Shown piece by piece: positions 1-5,001 of a stretch of 5,001 bases of DNA; within the stretch, counting starts at the first letter, position 1; each line of letters starts with the position of its first letter. A model generated the notes under the pieces. The model was not told the origin of the DNA. It was given only the letters and a program-made list of their open reading frames with translations, and did no database searches. Where the stretch lies: the NCBI GenBank assembly GCA_016200035.1, contig JACQFM010000174.1, positions 1 to 5,001 of the forward strand, in the 5' to 3' direction. Made by a program: the position numbers and the translations under genes. This stretch comes from Nitrososphaerota archaeon. GTDB taxonomy: Archaea; Thermoproteota; Nitrososphaeria; Nitrososphaerales; Nitrosopumilaceae.

Positions 1-90
1 AAAAGCCAGATGTTCCATGAAGCGTCCCAAACTTTAACGTAAATGCTTGATCTGAATTAATTTTCTAATTCCGAATCATAATCTAATACC

Positions 91-99
91 TTAATAGCT
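91..99 (+). promoter_or_regulatory. weak candidate TATA box for the glycosyltransferase at 121
   Basis: The AT-rich stretch TTAATAGCT is centred about 26 bases upstream of the TTG start at 121. That is where an archaeal TATA box would sit if the transcript began at or next to the start codon (leaderless). No well-placed Shine-Dalgarno sequence precedes the TTG; the AGGG at 115-118 is only two bases away. The match to box A is poor, so this is tentative. Confidence 0.25.
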
Positions 100-120
100 A
101 AGTAATGAAAATTCAGGGTA

Positions 121-1137
121 TTGCGGGTACTAATTATCTCACCAACACAGAAGGGAATTGGTGGTATTGCTCAACATGTTCAAGGGTTGTCAAATTTCTT
201 AAAAAAAAATGGACACAAAGTGGAGATTATTTCCTCAGAAAACACCTTAACTGTGCATATCAAGGGACTGAAAAATCCAAGCTTTGTGGTTTCAGCGTTT
301 TTTAAGACTAAATTAAAAAGAGGCAACGATATAGTTCATGCACATAATCTTCCGGCTGCCGTTCCAATGAAAAATGCAGCAGGTAAAAAAGTTCTAACAC
401 TGCATGGAATTTATTCCAAGCACGTTGAACTATTACGTGGGAAAACTATAGGCAACCTTTCTGACTCTTTAGAAAAAGATGCGTTAAGATGGGCTGATGT
501 TATTACCGTAATCTCGAAAGAGGCATATGATCATTACACAAAGTTAGGATTCAGCGTTGTACACGTTCCAAATGCGATAGATATTCCTTCATTGCCTAGT
601 ACCAGAGTTCGAAAATTTGAAAAACAGATAATATTCGCAGGCAGGTTATCAAAGGAAAAAGGAATTCTACAACTGCTGGAGATAACAAAAGGTCTACCAA
701 ATGACATACACCTCATTATTTTAGGATCGGGTCCAGAAGAAAACAAGGTAAGAGAAATAGCAAAATCTAAATCAAATGTGCATTTTTTAGGTTACCAAAC
801 TAAGCAAAAAACAATAGAATTGATAAGAGGCTCTGACATCTTGGTTCAACCCTCAATACTTGAAGGAATAAGTTCAACCATTTTAGAAGCTATGGCATGT
901 AAAACACCTGTAATAGCCACGAATACGGGAGGGAACAAGGAAATATTAGTTCATGGCAAATCGGGAATTTTAATTCAACCAAACTCACAAGAGCTATTTT
1001 TAAATCAAATTCTTGACCTAATATCTAATAAGCAAAAAGCAGTAAAATTAGGTGAAGAAGCCTTCAAACAAATACAGAAATACGACTGGTCTAACATAGG
1101 CAATCTTTATCTAAACATCTATGAATCTCTGCTTTAA
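121..1137 (+). CDS. GT4-type glycosyltransferase (GT-B fold)
   Basis: This 338-residue protein should transfer a sugar from a nucleotide-sugar donor to a growing glycan on the cytoplasmic side of the membrane. It has no membrane segment or signal peptide. The N-terminal (acceptor) half has a first strand VLIIS, a Gly-rich loop GIGGIAQHV (12-20), HAHN (73-76) and TLHG (93-96). The linker VPNAID (149-154) leads to the donor half, with AGRLSKEKG (173-181), LGSGPEE (201-207) and the family EX7E motif, E248 to E256, inside LEGISSTILEAMA, followed by TPVIATNTGG (262-271). Length is normal to slightly short for GT4. The start is TTG at 121: the frame is closed by TGA at 106-108, no ATG or GTG lies between, and MRVLIISPT is a typical GT4 N-terminus. 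An A9 run at 201-209 lies inside the gene. Donor and acceptor cannot be read from sequence. The family call is firm. Confidence 0.93.
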   Translation: MRVLIISPTQKGIGGIAQHVQGLSNFLKKNGHKVEIISSENTLTVHIKGLKNPSFVVSAFFKTKLKRGNDIVHAHNLPAAVPMKNAAGKKVLTLHGIYSKHVELLRGKTIGNLSDSLEKDALRWADVITVISKEAYDHYTKLGFSVVHVPNAIDIPSLPSTRVRKFEKQIIFAGRLSKEKGILQLLEITKGLPNDIHLIILGSGPEENKVREIAKSKSNVHFLGYQTKQKTIELIRGSDILVQPSILEGISSTILEAMACKTPVIATNTGGNKEILVHGKSGILIQPNSQELFLNQILDLISNKQKAVKLGEEAFKQIQKYDWSNIGNLYLNIYESLL

Positions 1138-1173
1138 TCAAATCTGTTCACAGCACTAAAATTGAATTATTGC

Positions 1174-1203
1174 TTTTAAGATGTAATTTATTCCTGCTTT
1201 TTT
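1174..1203 (+). terminator. possible oligo-T terminator of the glycosyltransferase
   Basis: After the TAA at 1135-1137 there are T-runs at 1174-1177 (T4) and 1198-1203 (T6); the second lies within the 3' end of the convergent epimerase gene. Archaeal RNA polymerase can terminate at oligo-T without a hairpin, and I see no convincing hairpin. The 50-base convergent gap (1138-1187) holds nothing else. On the other strand, the A-run at 1158-1161 gives only a T4 for the epimerase. Confidence 0.3.
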
Positions 1204-2099
1204 GGAATTGTTTTGGCCAACCATTCGTTTAATTTAGTCTTAGGTTCCCACTTTAGTAACTTCCTTGCTAAACTAATATCAGCTACGCTTGCCCTTATAT
1301 CACCTTCTAGTGCCTCCAGATGAAGGGGCCTTATCTTCAATCCTGAGGAATTAATCACCATATCAGCTAGTTGAAGAATGGATACAGCTTTACCAGTTCC
1401 TACATTAACAAAGGCATAATTCACTTTACTTTTCATTGCTAAGAAATTTGCTCTAGCTACGTCCGTTACGTATACGAAATCCCGCACTTGTAAGCCATCA
1501 CCGTTTATTATTGGAGGTTTAGATTTTAGAATATTTTCCATGAATTTTGTTATTACACCTGCATAGGCACTTGACTGACCTTTTCCATATATGTTAAAGT
1601 ATCTCAAACTAATTACATTAACACCTAACTTTGAATATTTTTCTGCCAGCCACTCAGCTTGGAGTTTAGTATCTCCATACGGGCTAATAGGCTTCCTTTC
1701 AAAATTTTCCTTAATTGGAATCTTCTTTGTGTCTCCATATACGCTAGACGTACTGGCGAAAATAACCTTGAATCCAAGCTCTTTAGCTAATTTAAAAACA
1801 TTTTCAGTTCCCTTTACATTAACATCATAATACTCCTTCTGTTTAGTGAAAGATTCTTGTACTTCGGTAAGGGCAGCTTCGTGGAAGATCCCGTCTACAT
1901 TTTTAATAACCTTTCTTAACTTTTCATATTCCAGTATATCCAGTTTGTGAAACTCGATTTCGGTTCTAATATTATTTAAATTTTCTATTCTTCCAGTGTG
2001 AAGATTATCTATAACGATGACTGAATGACCCCGTTTTACCAAATACTCAGTAAGATAGCTTCCCACGAATCCTGTCCCGCCAGTAACCGCTAAATTCAT
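1188..2099 (-). CDS. NAD-dependent nucleotide-sugar epimerase (GalE/WbpP type, extended SDR)
   Basis: This 303-residue cytoplasmic enzyme probably inverts C4 of a UDP-hexose or UDP-N-acetylhexosamine through a 4-keto intermediate. The NAD-binding loop is GGTGFVG (7-13, GxxGxxG), followed by D31 in DNLHTG, which would bind the adenosine ribose. The catalytic region is STSSVYG (116-122), with T117 aligning with Ser124 of E. coli GalE, and the Y141xxxK145 pair in SPYGDTK. Family motifs continue with RYFNIYG (166-172), GDGLQVRDFVYVTDV (200-214) and GDIRASVADISLA (266-278). By my alignment S271 occupies the Tyr299 position of E. coli GalE and Ser306 of WbpP, a small gatekeeper that favours acceptance of N-acetylated sugars. 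The length fits archaeal and bacterial short GalE-like enzymes. Its ATG (2097-2099) has no clear Shine-Dalgarno. It is divergent from the dehydrogenase and may feed it substrate. Exact substrate is unproven; other extended-SDR activities such as dehydratase are less likely. Confidence 0.9.
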   Translation of the reverse strand: MNLAVTGGTGFVGSYLTEYLVKRGHSVIVIDNLHTGRIENLNNIRTEIEFHKLDILEYEKLRKVIKNVDGIFHEAALTEVQESFTKQKEYYDVNVKGTENVFKLAKELGFKVIFASTSSVYGDTKKIPIKENFERKPISPYGDTKLQAEWLAEKYSKLGVNVISLRYFNIYGKGQSSAYAGVITKFMENILKSKPPIINGDGLQVRDFVYVTDVARANFLAMKSKVNYAFVNVGTGKAVSILQLADMVINSSGLKIRPLHLEALEGDIRASVADISLARKLLKWEPKTKLNEWLAKTIPKKQE

Positions 2100-2120
2100 T
2101 GTCAGTGCTTATCTAACCAT

Positions 2121-2130
2121 ATCTTTAAGT
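2121..2130 (-). promoter_or_regulatory. weak candidate TATA box for the epimerase
   Basis: Read on the minus strand, this is ACTTAAAGAT, centred about 26-27 bases upstream of the epimerase ATG, as expected for a leaderless archaeal transcript. The absence of a Shine-Dalgarno sequence before that ATG fits a leaderless message. The sequence is only a moderate box A match. The palindromic TATA at 2158-2167 is the alternative and would give a leader of roughly 35-40 bases. Confidence 0.3.
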
Positions 2131-2157
2131 CTTGAGAGAAAAATCGTTAAACACAAA

Positions 2158-2167
2158 TTTATATAAA
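2158..2167 (+). promoter_or_regulatory. archaeal TATA box (TTTATATAAA) of the dehydrogenase unit
   Basis: TTTATATAAA is an excellent match to the archaeal box A. It is preceded by an A-rich ACACAAA (2151-2157) that could serve as the BRE element bound by TFB. A start site about 26 bases from the centre would fall near 2188, giving a leader of roughly 35 bases before the TTG at 2223. The ten bases equal their own reverse complement, so TBP could bind either way round. The minus-strand flank (GGCGAC) is a poorer BRE, so the + direction is favoured. Confidence 0.7.
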
Positions 2168-2210
2168 GTCGCCAAAATGCATGATGCTTTGTAAATGAGG
2201 AAATTGAATT

Positions 2211-2215
2211 GGGAG
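2211..2215 (+). promoter_or_regulatory. Shine-Dalgarno sequence deciding the TTG start at 2223
   Basis: GGGAG contains the core GGAG and ends seven bases before TTG at 2223, an ideal spacing. It supports TTG over the internal ATG at 2262 (residue 14), which has no such site upstream. It overlaps the last two codons of a tiny in-leader reading frame at 2195-2218. Confidence 0.65.
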
Positions 2216-2222
2216 TAATAAA

Positions 2223-3614
2223 TTGATTAAGCAAACTGCAGAAAAACTAATAGAATTGAATATGGACGATATCAAAAAGTCGTTGAAGAATGGCAGAATT
2301 TTTGTTTGTGCTATAGGCACGGGAAGAATAGGCCTTCCTACTGCTCTATCATTTGCACATTCAGGATTGCCTACAATTGGTGTTGATGTAAATTCTAAAT
2401 TGGTTCAGATGATTAATTCAGGAGATTTTCCACTAAAGGATGAGCCCGGTTTTGATAAAATGTTTGACGAGGTAATAAAAAATAAAAATTTTCATGCAAC
2501 AACAAACATCGAAGAAGCAGTTCCACACAGCGATGTAATTTTACTCTCATTACCTACTCCCATGAGTAAGGACCATATTCCAGATTATTCAGCTTTGATC
2601 TCTGTTGGGAAAAATCTTAACAAACTATTAAAACCTGGTTCATTGGTAGTAGTAGAAAGTACAGTGCAACCAGGTTTTATTGAAAATGAGTTTGTATCTG
2701 TTATAGAGACTGGCACAAGAAAATTGAAAGTTGGGAAGGATTTTGGAATGGCTGTATGCCCAGAAATTGCTAATCCGGGTGAGATTTGGAAAGATTTTAA
2801 AAATCTACCACGGTTGGTGGGCGCCTTAGATAAAAGAACAGCGGACATTGTCGCTGAGATATACCGGTATGTATTTGGAGTAGAAATAGTATTAATGCCT
2901 GACTGTAAAAGTGCCAATGCAGCGAAGCTAACGAGCAATGTTTTCCGAGACATAAACATTGCATTTGTCAATGAACTTGCTATATTGTTTGAAAAACTTG
3001 GTATAGATATACTAAAAGTACTAGAGGCATGTGATAAGAAATATAATTTTCAAATTCATTATCCGGGAGCTGGGGTAGGCGGGCCTTGCCTACCTGTAAA
3101 TTCATACCAGATATTAAATTCAGTTAGGAATCTGGATAATAATATGTTAAAGATAATCAAAGCGGCAAGGAAAATTAATGAGAAAATGCCATGTCATGTA
3201 GTTGATCTACTTCTTGACGCATTGAACGAAGCTGGTAAGAAGGTAAAAGGGAGTACCGTAGTAATTCTCGGCTTATCGTACAAACCAAACGTTCGTGATA
3301 TACAATTAACGCCAGCTGAGGAAATAATAAAAAAACTCGAAAATTTGCAGGCAAAAATAAAAATCTATGATCCCTACTTTAAATCAGTGAAAGTTTTTTC
3401 GCATAATACTGAGAGTAATCTAATGGATGCAATAACAAACGCTGATGCGATCCTGTTGATTACGGCACACAACGAATTTCATGATCTTTCACCAACGTTA
3501 TTAGCATCGAAAATGACCACCCCTATTATTGTTGATTCTGGGGGACTATTGGATGCTGTTGCCGCAAAAAAGGCCGGATTGATATTTAGAGGAATAGGCC
3601 GTGGGGGGATCTAG
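2223..3614 (+). CDS. UDP-sugar 6-dehydrogenase (UDP-N-acetylhexosamine type, WecC/WbpO-like)
   Basis: This 463-residue cytoplasmic enzyme should oxidise C6 of a UDP-sugar twice, using NAD, to make a UDP-uronic acid. The Rossmann loop is GTGRIGLP (32-39), with D55 in GVDVN. Next come PTP (111-113), ESTVQPG (145-151), PEIANPG (180-186), K235 and N239 in AKLTSN, and the catalytic C289 in GAGVGGPCLP (282-291). The C-terminal domain shows LGLSYKPNVRD (349-359), YDPY (382-385) and the ending FRGIGRG (455-461). PExxxPG is the pattern of WecC, WbpA and WbpO; UDP-glucose dehydrogenases have PEFLREG there. Two sites differ from most relatives: N293 in place of the catalytic-loop Asp, and Q361 where an Arg is usual. 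About 25 residues precede the Rossmann fold. TTG start is chosen on the Shine-Dalgarno; ATG at 2262 would give 450 residues. It is probably cotranscribed with the next gene. Family call firm, substrate inferred. Confidence 0.93.
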   Translation: MIKQTAEKLIELNMDDIKKSLKNGRIFVCAIGTGRIGLPTALSFAHSGLPTIGVDVNSKLVQMINSGDFPLKDEPGFDKMFDEVIKNKNFHATTNIEEAVPHSDVILLSLPTPMSKDHIPDYSALISVGKNLNKLLKPGSLVVVESTVQPGFIENEFVSVIETGTRKLKVGKDFGMAVCPEIANPGEIWKDFKNLPRLVGALDKRTADIVAEIYRYVFGVEIVLMPDCKSANAAKLTSNVFRDINIAFVNELAILFEKLGIDILKVLEACDKKYNFQIHYPGAGVGGPCLPVNSYQILNSVRNLDNNMLKIIKAARKINEKMPCHVVDLLLDALNEAGKKVKGSTVVILGLSYKPNVRDIQLTPAEEIIKKLENLQAKIKIYDPYFKSVKVFSHNTESNLMDAITNADAILLITAHNEFHDLSPTLLASKMTTPIIVDSGGLLDAVAAKKAGLIFRGIGRGGI

Positions 3615-3625
3615 ATACCATCAAA

Positions 3626-4828
3626 ATGAATCCCTCTGTCGTCAAAAACATTCTTACTCTTAGATACCTTCCCACAAAAAAAACTATAATACCAAAATTA
3701 ACTTGGGAAGATTTTGTTGAAAAAAACGCATACAAATCTACAGCTAGTATAGAAAAATCAATTAAAGACACTGTTAGAAATGAGATTGGTTATTCTAAAA
3801 AAAGAATATGTGTAGCTCTCAGCGGTGGAATAGATTCTACCCTGATTCTAGCTATTATAAGGGATATATTTCCCGATATCACCATAAATGCAATCTCAGT
3901 TAAATTTGCAGAAAGTTCTGATGAATCCGAGAAAGCTGCGAAAATAGCTGGTAAATTCGACGCTAATCACCATGTTTTACATATAGAAAATTACTTACAA
4001 GAATTACCAACAGCTATAAGCATAATTAAACTTCCCTTTTGGGATTTGCATTGGTATCATGTTGTTAAAAAAGCAAAATCATTATCTAACATTCTCCTTT
4101 CTGGAGATGGAGCAGATGAATTATTTGGTGGATACACTTTCAGATACGAAAAATTCCTATCTTTGACAACACCAAACTCATCACCGAAGGAAAAAGTTAA
4201 AGCATATCTGCAATGCCATGAACGGGACTGGGTACCGGATCAGGAAAAATTGTTCGGTAGAAAAACTAAATTTTCTTGGAATCCGATTCATAAAATGCTT
4301 GAGCGTTACTTTGATAATCCCCTGCAGCCATTAGCCCAAGTCTTTTTGGCTGATTTTAATGGAAAACTACTTTTCAACTGGTTGCCACTCAATTCAAAAT
4401 TTCACAAATATTTTAACGTAAAGGCTATTTTACCTATATTATCAAATGACTTGATTTCTTACGCAGTACATATCCCATATCACTTGAAATACAATAATAG
4501 AAAAAAAATAGGTAAGATTTTACTCAGAAAAATACTGAGAAAGTATGTCCCTAACTCCTTGATCTCGCCGAAGAAGCTAGGGTTCTCGGTAAACACGTTG
4601 AATCTTTGGAAGTCACATGGTCATAAATTGTGTGATTATTATTTATCTGATGCAAGAATAGTAAGAGAAGGGTGGATAAACAAGGATTGGGTCAGATCCC
4701 ACCTTTCAAAAATTGAAACAAATATAGACGCAAGGTATGTAAATAAATTATTAGGAATACTTGCGTTTGAAATTTGGTTTAGACTGTTTATTACTAAAGA
4801 AATAAAATCTAGCGTAAAACTTCTTTAA
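3626..4828 (+). CDS. asparagine-synthetase-type amidotransferase without glutaminase domain
   Basis: This 400-residue protein belongs to the ATP-pyrophosphatase Asn_synthase family, which activates a carboxylate as an acyl-adenylate and then amidates it. The PP-loop is SGGIDS (66-71) and the second nucleotide-site motif is SGDGADELFGGY (159-170). The late region, with GKILLRKILRKYVP (296-309) and KKLGFSVN (316-323), matches the conserved KxxLR...KxGF end of AsnB, so the synthetase half looks intact. The N-terminal class II glutaminase domain (about 200 residues, catalytic Cys2) is absent. Residues 11-30 (LRYLPTKKT onward) resemble the hinge that follows that domain in full-length AsnB. D161 stands where E. 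coli AsnB has Glu348, a change common in AsnB-like paralogues. It begins 11 bases after the dehydrogenase, without a good Shine-Dalgarno, suggesting coupled translation. A role in amidating a sugar uronate is inferred; free-ammonia asparagine synthesis is the alternative. Confidence 0.85.
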   Translation: MNPSVVKNILTLRYLPTKKTIIPKLTWEDFVEKNAYKSTASIEKSIKDTVRNEIGYSKKRICVALSGGIDSTLILAIIRDIFPDITINAISVKFAESSDESEKAAKIAGKFDANHHVLHIENYLQELPTAISIIKLPFWDLHWYHVVKKAKSLSNILLSGDGADELFGGYTFRYEKFLSLTTPNSSPKEKVKAYLQCHERDWVPDQEKLFGRKTKFSWNPIHKMLERYFDNPLQPLAQVFLADFNGKLLFNWLPLNSKFHKYFNVKAILPILSNDLISYAVHIPYHLKYNNRKKIGKILLRKILRKYVPNSLISPKKLGFSVNTLNLWKSHGHKLCDYYLSDARIVREGWINKDWVRSHLSKIETNIDARYVNKLLGILAFEIWFRLFITKEIKSSVKLL

Positions 4829-4843
4829 ATTGTATTATGAGCC
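4829..4843. other. 15-base convergent gap between two stop codons
   Basis: Only 15 bases separate the TAA of the asparagine-synthetase-like gene (4826-4828) from the minus-strand TGA of the second glycosyltransferase (4844-4846). No hairpin is visible. Any oligo-T termination on the + strand must occur inside the opposing gene, where T4 runs occur at 4880-4883, 4891-4894, 4908-4911 and 4913-4916, so the transcripts probably overlap at their 3' ends. Confidence 0.5.
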
Positions 4844-5001
4844 TCAGTTTATACCATGTAAATTTAGCATATCAAGAAATTTTCTTGCTATTTTATCCCA
4901 GCTAAAATTTTCTTTTACAAAATTATGACCATTCATGCCCATCTGTCTTGCCTTTTTATTATCATCGATTAGAATTGAGAGTTTTTTTATCCATCCATTA
5001 T
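4844..5001 (-). CDS. glycosyltransferase, C-terminal fragment (cut by window edge)
   Basis: Reading from the window edge on the minus strand, 51 codons are open and end in TGA at 4844-4846. The peptide begins NGWIKKLSILIDD and continues through ARQMGMNGHNFV, KENFSWDKIARKFLDML and ends NLHGIN. This is the typical end of a GT4 glycosyltransferase: a short helix before a 'R-x-x-G-x-x-G' stretch, then 'F-S-W-x-x-I-A' and a last helix, parallel to KYDWSNIGNLYLNIY at the end of the first glycosyltransferase here. The catalytic EX7E motif would lie beyond the window. It probably belongs to the same glycan cluster. It was missed by simple start-to-stop scanning because its start is outside the window. 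Confidence 0.75.
   Translation of the reverse strand, partial: NGWIKKLSILIDDNKKARQMGMNGHNFVKENFSWDKIARKFLDMLNLHGIN

Noticed and set aside
1..104. Possible ends of an upstream gene, either + strand (open frame to TAA at 40-42) or minus strand (open frame toward the window edge)
   Set aside because: The frames are too short to recognise. The minus-strand frame has no ATG, GTG or TTG start after its upstream stop. No choice between them can be supported.
105..305. ATG-started 66-codon reading frame overlapping the start of the glycosyltransferase
   Set aside because: Its peptide shows no family signature, while the overlapping frame carries all the GT4 motifs from its first residues. It is an out-of-frame shadow; only its ATG is of interest, noted as a finding.
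2179..2187. Inverted repeat GCAT-G-ATGC near the predicted transcription start of the dehydrogenase
   Set aside because: Four-base arms flanked by a mismatch are expected by chance in sequence of this composition; without a second copy or conservation it is not a supportable operator.
2585..2971. 128-codon minus-strand reading frame inside the dehydrogenase gene
   Set aside because: It lies antisense to a well-conserved coding region, has no recognisable motif and no promoter or ribosome binding site of its own.
4877..4914. Direct repeat AAATTTTCTT (4877-4886 and 4905-4914)
   Set aside because: Low-complexity A/T words falling in Lys/Phe/Asn codons of the partial glycosyltransferase; no array continues.
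1..5001. CRISPR, tRNA/rRNA, insertion sequence or novel defence system
   Set aside because: No regularly spaced repeats, cloverleaf, rRNA core segments, transposase motifs or terminal inverted repeats were seen on either strand; the genes are recognisable glycan-synthesis families.

Overview
The window is a stretch of surface-glycan biosynthesis genes, most likely from an archaeon. The archaeal assignment rests on an AT-rich sequence, a textbook box A/TATA element (TTTATATAAA) about 60 bases before one gene, TTG start codons at two genes, and archaeal-looking variants of the encoded enzymes. A low-GC Nitrososphaerota (Thaumarchaeota) is my best guess, but this is inference: no rRNA, tRNA or lineage marker is present.

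Layout: 1-120 is a short upstream region with no gene I can defend. 121-1137 (+) is a GT-B fold, family GT4-type glycosyltransferase. It converges, across 50 bases, on a GalE-type nucleotide-sugar epimerase at 1188-2099 (-). A 123-base divergent intergenic region (2100-2222) holds a perfectly palindromic TATA box. From it runs a two-gene unit on the + strand: a UDP-sugar 6-dehydrogenase (2223-3614), then, 11 bases later, an asparagine-synthetase-type protein that lacks the glutaminase domain (3626-4828). This converges, across 15 bases, on the C-terminal end of a second GT4-type glycosyltransferase (4844 to the window edge, -). All the DNA is accounted for by genes or short intergenic spacers.

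How the genes may work together: the epimerase has a small residue (Ser271) at the position that controls acceptance of N-acetylated sugars. The dehydrogenase has the PExxxPG signature of the UDP-N-acetylhexosamine dehydrogenases rather than the UDP-glucose ones. The asparagine-synthetase-like protein is a candidate for amidating the resulting uronic acid. Epimerase plus dehydrogenase plus AsnB-like protein matches the enzyme set proposed for amidated GalNAc-uronic acid in the Pseudomonas aeruginosa O6 antigen (WbpP, WbpO, WbpS). The two glycosyltransferases would add sugars to the growing lipid-linked or protein-linked glycan. The functional link is inferred from motifs and neighbourhood; it is the main point of interest here. 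I see no mobile element, CRISPR array, RNA gene or wholly unknown system.
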